A DNA stretch of 64,000 bases, from assembly GCA_964503335.1 (NCBI GenBank), contig CAZCZZ010000001.1:1-64000 (forward strand), given 5' to 3'. Made by a program: the position numbers and the translations under genes. Source of the DNA: CAZCZZ01 sp964503335. Lineage in GTDB: Bacteria > Verrucomicrobiota > Kiritimatiellia > CAIVKH01. The notes under the pieces were generated by a model. It was given only the letters and a program-made list of their open reading frames with translations. It ran no database searches and was not told the DNA's origin. Below, one piece after another: positions 53,002 to 60,503 of this stretch (position 1 is the stretch's first letter; the number at the start of each line of letters is the position of its first letter).

Positions 53002-53610
53002 ATGCACCCCACACGCTCAAAAGCCCGGTCTATCTTCCGCATCGTTTTCCTGATCATCGGCGCCGCATGCCTCGTGGCATTCTTCGTCGATTACAGGCGA
53101 TTCAACGGTGCCTTCGGTGGGGAACGCCTGCCCACGGTACAGGAGGAGTTGAAGACCGTGATCCTAGGCTTGGGCGAGAAGACCTACACCGACCGGTCCG
53201 GTCGCTTCAGTGTGGCCGTACCGCCCGGGTGGAACCAGCTCAGCGCCGACGGGAGCATGCCTTATGACATCGCTTTTGTGAGTCCGAACCGTGCGTCGAT
53301 TCGAATCATGGCCACTTCCGTTCCGTACAATACGCTGCGGGAGCTTTATGAGACCATTGAGGCCCGCGAGAAGTCGCGCGATATCCGCACGGAGCTCACC
53401 ACGATCAAGAAGTGGGGCCTGGACGTCATCCAACGCAAAGCGGACCTGACAAGCGAGTCGGTGCTTTCCTTTGATGTCGTCCAGGACTTCGTCGCGTATC
53501 ACATTCTGTGTGCGATGCCGAAGGAATTCGCGAAGGAGTATGAGCCGGTGATCGTTGACGTGGTGGACACGTTCAAGATCGTTGAACAGCCGAAAGCTTC
53601 GGCAGAGTGA
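53002..53610 (+). CDS. Membrane-anchored hypothetical after gspF
   Basis: A 202-aa protein beginning 5 bp after gspF. It has one N-terminal helix (FRIVFLIIGAACLVAFFVDY) then a soluble domain with FSVAVPPGWNQLSADGSMP and YDIAFVSPNRASIRIMATSV, a pattern like PsbP/DUF1795-type domains in which a beta-sheet binds or senses small ligands. It is not a pseudopilin, as no GFxLxE prepilin motif is present. The tight spacing suggests a link to the secretion operon. Its 3' end overlaps the convergent PHP gene by 38 bp. Confidence 0.78.
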   Translation: MHPTRSKARSIFRIVFLIIGAACLVAFFVDYRRFNGAFGGERLPTVQEELKTVILGLGEKTYTDRSGRFSVAVPPGWNQLSADGSMPYDIAFVSPNRASIRIMATSVPYNTLRELYETIEAREKSRDIRTELTTIKKWGLDVIQRKADLTSESVLSFDVVQDFVAYHILCAMPKEFAKEYEPVIVDVVDTFKIVEQPKASAE

Positions 53611-54409
53611 CCATGGACTTCTTGCGCTGTTTGAAGTGGGCGGACTCCGCGTAGCCCGCGGCGCGAGCCAGCTCCACCGCGGCTTCAAAGCCGTCACCGA
53701 CGCGCGATGGATGGTGCGAATCCGAGCCGAAGGTCAATCCGATGCCGCGCTCGCACGCCCACGTGAGCAGGGAGAGCGACGGATAGAACTCCCGCTGCGG
53801 ATGCAGGATCCCCGACGTGTTGATCTCGAGGCACATCCCCGCGGCTGCGATGCGATCCAGAGCGGGCAGAGCGAGCTCGCGAAGTCTTGCCTGGGGAAGC
53901 GGATTCCCGAAGCGCTTGGGAAGGTCGATGTGGGCGACGATGTCGTAGAGCCCCGTGTCGGCCAGTTCACCGATGAGTTCGAAGTATCGGCCCCAGATGA
54001 GCTCGGGCGCGGCGCCGCCACCGAGTCCCCGCGTGGCTCGGTCCGTGGACCAGTAGTCCAGGAAGTGAACCGAGCCGAGGACGAGGTCCAAGGGCAGCGA
54101 TTCGAGGAACGGGGCAAGGAATTTCTCGCAGCCGCGGTAGTAATCGGCTTCGACTCCGAAAAGGAGCGGCGTCCCCGTCGAGTTCTGCGCGGCCGCGACC
54201 CACTCCCGATACTGGTCGAATTGATCGAGCGCCATGCGATGATCGAAACCAAACTCATCGTCCGTGGGGCAGTGATCCGTTGAAGCGAGATGCGGTAGAC
54301 CTTTCGCCTCTGCGACATCGCGATAGTCCGCAGGAACTCCCTCGGCGTGCTTACAGAGCGACGTGTGCGTGTGGTAATCGGGCGGCAGTGTGCTAGATTC
54401 CATGGCCAT
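53573..54409 (-). CDS. PHP domain phosphatase (histidinol-phosphatase HisK-like)
   Basis: A 278-aa PHP-fold metal phosphoesterase. Metal ligands: DYHTHTSLCKHAEG, LASTDHCPT, FGVEADYY, GSVHFLDYW, DIVAHIDLPKRFG, and the C-terminal GSDSHHPSRVGDG. This arrangement and size match the HisK-type histidinol-phosphatase, but no other his genes are nearby, so the substrate is uncertain. Starts at 54409 or 54403 are both possible. It is convergent and overlapping with the gene before it and divergent from the oxidoreductase. Confidence 0.86.
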   Translation of the reverse strand: MAMESSTLPPDYHTHTSLCKHAEGVPADYRDVAEAKGLPHLASTDHCPTDDEFGFDHRMALDQFDQYREWVAAAQNSTGTPLLFGVEADYYRGCEKFLAPFLESLPLDLVLGSVHFLDYWSTDRATRGLGGGAAPELIWGRYFELIGELADTGLYDIVAHIDLPKRFGNPLPQARLRELALPALDRIAAAGMCLEINTSGILHPQREFYPSLSLLTWACERGIGLTFGSDSHHPSRVGDGFEAAVELARAAGYAESAHFKQRKKSMVTLPKLSAVQRS

Positions 54410-54446
54410 ACGTGAACGTAGGGACGGCGACGGGAGGATTCAAGAC

Positions 54447-55415
54447 GTGAAAGCAGTCGCGATCAATGGATACGGCGGGCCGGAGAGGCTTGTCTTGATG
54501 GATCTTCCCAAGCCAGAACCTGTTGCGGGCGAGATCCTTGTCAGGGTCTATTCCGCCGGCGTAAATCCTGTGGACACCAAGATCCGCATGGGGCTCCTCA
54601 AGAATCGCATTCCGAATCAATTCCCTCTCATTCCCGGATGGGATGCAGCGGGCGTCGTGGAGTCGGTGGGCCCGGGCGTCCACCGGTTCAAGCCGGGCGA
54701 CGAAGTCTATGCCTACTGCCGCAAGCCGATCATCCAGCACGGGACCTATGCCGAGTACATCGCCCTGGCGGAATCCGTCGTGGCCTTGAAACCCGTGAAT
54801 CTTTCCTTTGAAGAATCCGCCGCGATCCCGCTTGCCGGACTTACGGCATGGCAGTCCCTTTTCGATGTCGCTGGCCTCCGGGCAGGACAGACCGTTCTCG
54901 TACATGCCGCATCCGGCGGGGTGGGCGGCTTTGCCGTGCAATTGGCGAGGGACCGTGGTGCGAAAGTCATTGCGACGTGCAGTGCCGGGAACGCAGACCA
55001 TGTGAAGAAGCTCGGGGCCGATCACGTCATCGACTACACCGCGCAGGATTTCCGGGAGGGTGTTCGCCACGCTGTGCCCGGGGGCGTTGATGTGGCTTTC
55101 GACACGGTGGGCGGGGATGTGCAGACGCGAAGCGCGGATTGCGTAAGGCCGGGAGGAATCCTGGTGTCCATCCTTGCTTTCACCAACGAGGAGGACATCA
55201 AGGTGAAGGGTGTCATCCCGAGGTACCACTTTGTCGCTCCGAACGCCGCCCAACTCGAGGAGTTGGCAGAGATGGCTGAAGGTGAGCGCTTGAAGGTCCA
55301 CCTCGCCGCGGTCCTTCCCCTTGAGCAAGCCGCAAAGGCACACGAACTCATCGAAACGCGGCGAACGGTCGGCAAGATCGTCCTGCGCGTCCGCCCGGCC
55401 ATTCTTCCGTCTTGA
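54447..55415 (+). CDS. qor: NADPH:quinone oxidoreductase-like MDR enzyme
   Basis: A 322-aa zinc-free medium-chain dehydrogenase. The GTG at 54447 is preferred because GGGAGG lies about 10 nt upstream and it opens directly into VKAVAINGYGGPERL; the ATG at 54390 overlaps the divergent PHP gene. NADPH-binding motif VLVHAASGGVGGFAVQLARD (residues about 148-167); LIPGWDAAGVVESVGPGVH and VDVAFDTVGGDV are also typical. It should reduce quinones or enones. Confidence 0.88.
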   Translation: MKAVAINGYGGPERLVLMDLPKPEPVAGEILVRVYSAGVNPVDTKIRMGLLKNRIPNQFPLIPGWDAAGVVESVGPGVHRFKPGDEVYAYCRKPIIQHGTYAEYIALAESVVALKPVNLSFEESAAIPLAGLTAWQSLFDVAGLRAGQTVLVHAASGGVGGFAVQLARDRGAKVIATCSAGNADHVKKLGADHVIDYTAQDFREGVRHAVPGGVDVAFDTVGGDVQTRSADCVRPGGILVSILAFTNEEDIKVKGVIPRYHFVAPNAAQLEELAEMAEGERLKVHLAAVLPLEQAAKAHELIETRRTVGKIVLRVRPAILPS

Positions 55416-55449
55416 AAGCCATATCCTGCGGTGCATCATCGCAGGCTTC

Positions 55450-56889
55450 GTGGTTTTCAGCTCATCCATCTTTCTTTTTGCCTTCCTGCCGCTCGTACTC
55501 ATCGGGTGTGCGCTTCTTCCGTCATCCCTTCGCAACACCTTCCTGCTGATCGCCAGCCTGTTCTTCTATGCATGGGGCGAGGGCGTGTACGTCGTGGTCA
55601 TGATCGCGTCCATCCTGGCGAACTATGCCTTCGGATTCGCCGTGTCGCCCGGGCGTCCGGCCCGCTCGCGCAAGGTGGCGATGGCCGGGGCCGTGGTGGT
55701 CAACATCGGGGCCTTGATCGCGTTCAAGTACGCAAATTTCATCGTCGGGAACCTCAATCTGCTGCTTCAGGCCGCGGGCTTGCATCCCATCCAGATGAAC
55801 CCTGTCCATCTTCCGATCGGCATCTCCTTCTTCACATTCCAAGCCCTGTCGTATGTCATCGATGTCTATCGCAGTGACGTGGCTGTGCAGAAGAATCCGG
55901 CGCGCATGGGACTCTACATCGCGCTGTTCCCGCAGCTCATCGCGGGCCCGATCGTCCGGTACATCGACGTGGCGGCGGAGATCCATCAGCGCCGGGTGAC
56001 CGTGGACGGGTTCGTGCTGGGTGTTCGCCGGTTCGTTATCGGGCTCGCGAAGAAGATGTTGATCGCGAACACCGTGGCGATCCCGGCCGACGAGATCTTT
56101 GCGCTGGACCCGTCTTCCATCACGACATCGATGGCCTGGCTCGCGATCGTCTGCTATGCGCTGCAGATCTACTTTGACTTCTCGGGCTACTCGGACATGG
56201 CCATCGGCCTGGGTCGCGCCTTCGGGTTCAACTTCCTCGAGAACTTCAACTATCCATACATCTCCCGCTCCCTCACCGAGTTCTGGCGGCGCTGGCACAT
56301 CTCCCTGTCCACGTGGTTCCGCGACTACCTCTATATCCCGCTCGGCGGCAACCGCGTGTCCCGGGTCCGGACCTACGTCAACCTCGTCATCGTCTTCTTC
56401 CTCTGCGGCCTCTGGCACGGGGCGAGCTGGAACTTCGTCGCGTGGGGACTCTTCCACGGCATGTTCCTGGTGCTGGAGCGCATGATCGCATGGCGCCGTG
56501 GCGGGGCGATTGCCGCGTGGCTCGGACATGGCTACGTCCTCGTCGCAGTCCTGATCAGCTGGGTGCTCTTCCGGTCCGAATCGCTAACCTACGCGCTCGG
56601 GTTTCTCCAGCGCATGGCTGGTTGCGGGGTGGTGGGTACACCCGCCGCATACACCACCGCGTATCTCCTCACGCCCGACGTGCTGCTGGCGCTTGTGGCC
56701 GGTATGATCGGAGCCACTCCGGTTGCGAAGGTGCTCTATGCCCGCGTGTGCGGTCGCATTGCGGAGTTGCGCACACAGACCACGATGCTTGCCCTGGCGG
56801 AGTACACCACGCTCGCGTGTGTCGTGTTCCTCTGCATGCTCAAACTCGCTTCCGGTTCCCACAACCCTTTCATCTACTTCCGGTTCTAG
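55450..56889 (+). CDS. MBOAT family O-acyltransferase (AlgI/DltB-like)
   Basis: A 479-aa polytopic acyltransferase. The GTG at 55450 gives VVFSSSIFLFAFLPLVLIGC, the standard AlgI N-terminus. Further motifs: ASLFFYAWGEGVYV, PIGISFFTFQALSYVIDVYR, FPQLIAGPIVRY, FSGYSDMAIGLGRAFGF, SLTEFWRRWHISLSTWFRDY, LYIPLGGNR and the catalytic-His block LWHGASWNFVAWGLFHG. It carries acyl (usually acetyl) groups across the inner membrane for transfer to an exported polysaccharide by the next gene's product. Which polymer is unknown, as no glycosyltransferases adjoin. Confidence 0.93.
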   Translation: MVFSSSIFLFAFLPLVLIGCALLPSSLRNTFLLIASLFFYAWGEGVYVVVMIASILANYAFGFAVSPGRPARSRKVAMAGAVVVNIGALIAFKYANFIVGNLNLLLQAAGLHPIQMNPVHLPIGISFFTFQALSYVIDVYRSDVAVQKNPARMGLYIALFPQLIAGPIVRYIDVAAEIHQRRVTVDGFVLGVRRFVIGLAKKMLIANTVAIPADEIFALDPSSITTSMAWLAIVCYALQIYFDFSGYSDMAIGLGRAFGFNFLENFNYPYISRSLTEFWRRWHISLSTWFRDYLYIPLGGNRVSRVRTYVNLVIVFFLCGLWHGASWNFVAWGLFHGMFLVLERMIAWRRGGAIAAWLGHGYVLVAVLISWVLFRSESLTYALGFLQRMAGCGVVGTPAAYTTAYLLTPDVLLALVAGMIGATPVAKVLYARVCGRIAELRTQTTMLALAEYTTLACVVFLCMLKLASGSHNPFIYFRF

Positions 56890-56892
56890 AAC

Positions 56893-58056
56893 ATGAACGT
56901 CACTCAGCGAGAATGGACACGGCCGATCGCGGTGATATGGACCGCGCTGTTTCTTGTGTCGATTGTCGTTCCCTTGACCGGCGTGTTCTTCAATCGCGAC
57001 GCGAAGTCGGCGACGGAGAATCGCACGCTCAGTCCAATGCCACGTCTCATATGGACCGCCGAAGGCCTGTCGCAGTTCCCGTCTGGCTTCGAGAAGTTCC
57101 TCGATGACCGCTTTGCGCTGCGCCAGAAACTCATCGAGTGGCACAACCGGTTCTATATCGATGTCTTCAAGGCCTCGCCATTCCCCGCCGTCGTCTTGGG
57201 TCGCAACGGCTGGCTCTTCTACAACAGCGCCAAGCGCGTTCCCGCGGAGGACTCGCTGGCCGACTACGCGGGTCAGCCCTTGCTTTCGGACCAGCAGCTC
57301 GAAGCCTGGCGGAAGTCGCTCGCCGAAATCGACGCGTACCTGCGTGAACGGAATACGCCTTTCTTCGTCGTCGTGGCGCCGAACAAGGAAGCAGTCTATC
57401 GCGAGGAGATGCCGGGGACGCTGAACGGGAAGGGGGAGAGTCCGACGATTGACCAGTTTAAGAGCTATATCGAACGTCACACCGACATTGAGGTGCTTGA
57501 CCTGCGCGCTGCCTTGTTTCGGCAGAAGGCATCCGGTCCGGTCTACCATCGCACCGATACGCACTGGAACGCCGTGGGTGCATTTGCGAGCTACGAAGTC
57601 ATCGCCGCGAAGCTGAAAGAGTTGGGCATCCTCGCCCGCACGCAGACGTGGGACGATTACGAGATCAGGACAGTGGAAGGCACGGCGGGCTGGGATCTGT
57701 CGCGTATGCTCAACCTGCCGAAGTATCTCGTGGAGACCACATATCCCTTCATGGTTCCCCGCGAACCCTATCGTGCAAAGCTGACGTATGCGCCCACCGA
57801 CCCGCCGATCTACGTCATCAGCACCGGCGGATCGCCCGATGCCCCGAAAGCCCTGGTCCTGCGCGACTCGTTCTCAAACGCGCTAATCCCATTCATGTCG
57901 GAAGACTTCCGGAGCGTCACCTACATCTGGGACCGCCGCCTTCCGGTGGACGTCTTCCAGCGCGAGAAACCCGGCGTTGTCATCGCCATCATCGTCGAAC
58001 GCTGCCTGCGCATCCCGCCCGAGACCGGGATCGTGAAACTGGCTGATTTCCTGTAG
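56893..58056 (+). CDS. AlgJ/AlgX-like SGNH O-acetyltransferase
   Basis: A 387-aa protein with an N-terminal membrane anchor (VIWTALFLVSIVVPLTGVFF) and a periplasmic SGNH-like domain. It has NRTLSPMP, FLDDRFALRQKLI, LGRNGWLFYNS, FFVVVAPNKEAVY, the Asp/His pair in YHRTDTHWNAVGAFASYE, and the Ser in ALVLRDSFSNALIPF. These match AlgJ/AlgX of alginate O-acetylation. It begins 3 bp after the MBOAT gene, and the two should form an acetyl relay on an exopolysaccharide. Confidence 0.92.
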   Translation: MNVTQREWTRPIAVIWTALFLVSIVVPLTGVFFNRDAKSATENRTLSPMPRLIWTAEGLSQFPSGFEKFLDDRFALRQKLIEWHNRFYIDVFKASPFPAVVLGRNGWLFYNSAKRVPAEDSLADYAGQPLLSDQQLEAWRKSLAEIDAYLRERNTPFFVVVAPNKEAVYREEMPGTLNGKGESPTIDQFKSYIERHTDIEVLDLRAALFRQKASGPVYHRTDTHWNAVGAFASYEVIAAKLKELGILARTQTWDDYEIRTVEGTAGWDLSRMLNLPKYLVETTYPFMVPREPYRAKLTYAPTDPPIYVISTGGSPDAPKALVLRDSFSNALIPFMSEDFRSVTYIWDRRLPVDVFQREKPGVVIAIIVERCLRIPPETGIVKLADFL

Positions 58057-58148
58057 CAAGCCGCTTCCTCGGGGCCTTTCCCCCCGGCACTCCGGGTAAG
58101 CCCGATCGCGAACGACGTCTTCTCGCGACAAAAGTGCGCCGTTACGTC

Positions 58149-58168
58149 GCTCAACGACGTCGTTGAGC
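58149..58168. promoter_or_regulatory. Perfect 20-bp palindrome downstream of the O-acetylation pair
   Basis: GCTCAACGACGTCGTTGAGC reads the same on both strands with no spacer. It lies in the 190 bp between the convergent AlgJ-like gene and the lipoprotein gene. It could be a dimeric regulator site or the core of a terminator hairpin. No T-tract is evident. Confidence 0.5.
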
Positions 58169-58246
58169 CAGGGAAGGACGCGCTTACGGGTTCGTGAGAC
58201 GTCGGCTAGCGTGGTGTCGAATCGAAAAGCGAGAATCGCCGGTCGC

Positions 58247-58660
58247 CTATTGTCCTAACGGCGTTACGGCTGTCCTCTCCAAGCCGTGATGCGAAAAGGG
58301 GTAAAAGAACGGGAACCATGCTTCGTATTCGTACCTTTTGCCCGACTCCAGTTGCGCCTCTTCCACGTTGAAGCCACCCATGCTGAGGATCGTGGGACTC
58401 GCGCTCAGCGACATCTCGCCAGCATCCCGTTCCCACAGAAGCTCACCCTTTGGGCCCAGATGTCCTACTACGTTTGTTCCATCCGACACTTTAAACGCAT
58501 TCGCCGTTCCCCAAAGCTGCCCTGGACGATAGACGCGAATCTGCGCTTTTCCAGGTGTGATCGCACTCTCGTCGGGTCGAGGCGCAAACTGCTTCGTTGA
58601 AGCGCAGCCTGCGACCATGAATGCGAAGATTCCAAGTGCTGCTACTCGCGTTATGTTCAT
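58247..58660 (-). CDS. Small lipoprotein, DUF2846-like
   Basis: A 137-aa protein with a lipoprotein signal (ALGIFAFMVAGCASTKQF, Cys19). The mature part has AQIRVYRPGQLWGTANAFKV, VSDGTNVVGHLGPKGELLW and a later GKRYEYEAWFPFF, a pattern seen in DUF2846-type lipoproteins (short beta-rich domain). Function unknown. Base composition is lower in GC than its neighbours. Confidence 0.78.
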   Translation of the reverse strand: MNITRVAALGIFAFMVAGCASTKQFAPRPDESAITPGKAQIRVYRPGQLWGTANAFKVSDGTNVVGHLGPKGELLWERDAGEMSLSASPTILSMGGFNVEEAQLESGKRYEYEAWFPFFYPFSHHGLERTAVTPLGQ

Positions 58661-58925
58661 CTGACTAGTATCTCCTGTGAGTGAGTGTCTCGGGGTCGGA
58701 GCACAACTTCACCGTAGTTACTCACAGAATATTACAGATAAGCGAGCTTTTCGGCTCATAAGCCATAAGGCTGTTGCTCTTGCGATTGTCGACGGAGTGG
58801 CTTCGATTCCTGACTACAGCCCATCAGTGAATACGCTGCTCTACTTCGGCCGTCTCTGTGTCCTCTGCGTCTCAGCGGTGAAATTTCGAGTCCTGATGAG
58901 CCGAAGAGTATGATTACGATTATGA
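58661..58925. repeat. Intergenic region with short tandem repeats
   Basis: No convincing gene. It contains two 9-nt units CTCTGTGTC and CTCTGCGTC (58854-58871) and a hexamer array ATGATT, ACGATT, ATGATT (58910-58927) that runs into the phoU stop codon. Composition here is AT-richer than the coding DNA. A short + strand ORF (58677-58913) spans these repeats and is probably not a gene. Confidence 0.65.
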
Positions 58926-59618
58926 TTAGGGTTGAGCAGTGGGGGGGAGTTGTTCGCGGAATTCGCGGGAGCGGTGGCGGACGATTTCGCCGTGGACCAT
59001 GTAGAGGACGTCTTTGGTGATGTTGGTGGCGTGGTCGGCGATGCGTTCCAGGGTGTGAGCGACAGCGATGAGGGAAAGGAGGCCTTGGAGCGATTCCGGT
59101 CGCTTGCGGGCTTCGTCTTCCAGGGCGGTCAGGACCTGGCCGGTCTTGTTATCGACTTCGTCGTCGCCTAGCCAGATCTGGCGGGCGAGTTCGGCGTCCG
59201 ATGCGATGAAGGCGTCGAGGGCGTTCGATACGACGCGTTGCACGCTCTCTGCGAGGTCCTGGATGCCGAAGTCGTGGGCGTTCTTCGGGAACGTGGCGAG
59301 CTTGTGGGCACGCTGTGCGACGTTGACCGCGAGGTCGCCGATGCGCTCCAGGTCGTGGTTGATCTTCAGGATCGCCACGATGAAGCGCAGGTCGTGCGCG
59401 ACGGGCTGGTACAGGGCGAGAACCTTGAGGCACTCCTCCTCAACCTCGACCTCAAACTTGTCCACCTCGTGGTCCATGTCGATGGCTTGAAGGGCGAGCT
59501 TCTGGTCGCGGTTGGTGATGGAGGAAACCGCGCGGCGAAGGTTCTCCTCCGTCATGGCGCCGAGCGACAAGACCATCTTCTGGAGCTTCTCGAGTTCTCG
59601 TAAAAGGTGAACGGCCAT
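58926..59618 (-). CDS. phoU: Phosphate transport regulator PhoU
   Basis: A 230-aa two-domain helical metal-binding protein. It has the two PhoU repeats: LGAMTEENLRRAVSSI with VDKFEVEVEEECLKVLALYQ and INHDLERIGDLAVNVAQRA, then VSNALDAFIASDAELA and VAHTLERIADHATNITKDV. It moderates PstSCAB and PhoR signalling under phosphate sufficiency. The start at 59618 has AAGGAG 9 nt upstream; longer N-terminal extensions cover the pstB end. Last gene of the phosphate operon. Confidence 0.95.
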   Translation of the reverse strand: MAVHLLRELEKLQKMVLSLGAMTEENLRRAVSSITNRDQKLALQAIDMDHEVDKFEVEVEEECLKVLALYQPVAHDLRFIVAILKINHDLERIGDLAVNVAQRAHKLATFPKNAHDFGIQDLAESVQRVVSNALDAFIASDAELARQIWLGDDEVDNKTGQVLTALEDEARKRPESLQGLLSLIAVAHTLERIADHATNITKDVLYMVHGEIVRHRSREFREQLPPTAQP

Positions 59619-59635
59619 GGTGTTTTGCTCCTTTG

Positions 59636-60499
59636 TCAGCCGAAACGACCGGTGATGTAGTCTTCGGTCTGTTTCTCGCGGGGTTTCGTAAAGAGCTGCT
59701 TTGTAGGACCGTATTCGATCAAGCTGCCTTCGTACATAAAAGCCGTCATTTCGGAAACGCGGGCCGCCTGTTGCATGTTGTGGGTCACGATGATGATCGT
59801 ATAGCGGCCGCGAAGTTCGGCAATAAGGTCCTCGATGCGGGCCGTAGCGCGCGGATCGAGGGCCGAAGTAGGTTCGTCCATCAGGAGGATCTCGGGGTCC
59901 ACGGCGAGTGCGCGCGCGATGCATAGGCGCTGCTGTTGACCTCCAGAGAGGCCAAGGGCGTTGTTGCTCAGGCGATCCTTCACCTCATCCCAGAGCGCGG
60001 CGCGACGGAGGCTCTTCTCGACGATGGTTGCGAGCTCGCTCTGGTTGAGATTGCCATGAAGACGCGGACCGTAGGCGATGTTGTCGTAAATGCTCTTGGG
60101 GAAAGGATTTGGTTTCTGGAAAACCATGCCGATTCGCTTGCGAAGCGTCACCACGTCGATCCGCGGATCATAGATGTCCACGTTGTCGAAGATCAGCTTG
60201 CCGGCGGGCCGGCAGTTCGGAATCAGGTCGTTCATCCGGTTGATGGAACGCAGCAAGGTGCTTTTGCCGCAGCCGCTCGGGCCGATGATGGCGGTCACGA
60301 TGCCTGATAGGAAATCCATGGAGACTTTCTTCACGGCTTCATTCTTACCGTAGAAGATGGAGAAGTTATCGGCCTTCACGTGTACCGTGGCGTTGTCACC
60401 CGGATGCGTGTCGGACGCGCCCTCCTTGATTTTGAACATCGACTTCATGACTGGTGGTGCTTCCCTGTTTGTCGTCGTTTCGTCGAATGTAGTCATCAT
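59636..60499 (-). CDS. pstB: Phosphate ABC transporter ATPase
   Basis: A 287-aa ATPase. Walker A IIGPSGCGKSTLLRSINRMN, Q-loop GMVFQKPNPFPKSIYDNIAY, signature LSGGQQQRLCIARALA, Walker B ILLMDEPTSALDP and switch His IIIVTHNMQQAARVS are all present. The start at 60499 (MMTTFDETT) has GAGGG upstream. About 35 extra N-terminal residues precede the usual PstB start. It directly follows pstA. Confidence 0.96.
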   Translation of the reverse strand: MMTTFDETTTNREAPPVMKSMFKIKEGASDTHPGDNATVHVKADNFSIFYGKNEAVKKVSMDFLSGIVTAIIGPSGCGKSTLLRSINRMNDLIPNCRPAGKLIFDNVDIYDPRIDVVTLRKRIGMVFQKPNPFPKSIYDNIAYGPRLHGNLNQSELATIVEKSLRRAALWDEVKDRLSNNALGLSGGQQQRLCIARALAVDPEILLMDEPTSALDPRATARIEDLIAELRGRYTIIIVTHNMQQAARVSEMTAFMYEGSLIEYGPTKQLFTKPREKQTEDYITGRFG

Positions 60500-60503
60500 C
60501 GGT

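Noticed and set aside
58677..58913. Short + strand frame of 78 codons
   Set aside because: It runs through short tandem repeats, has no ribosome binding site and no recognisable sequence.
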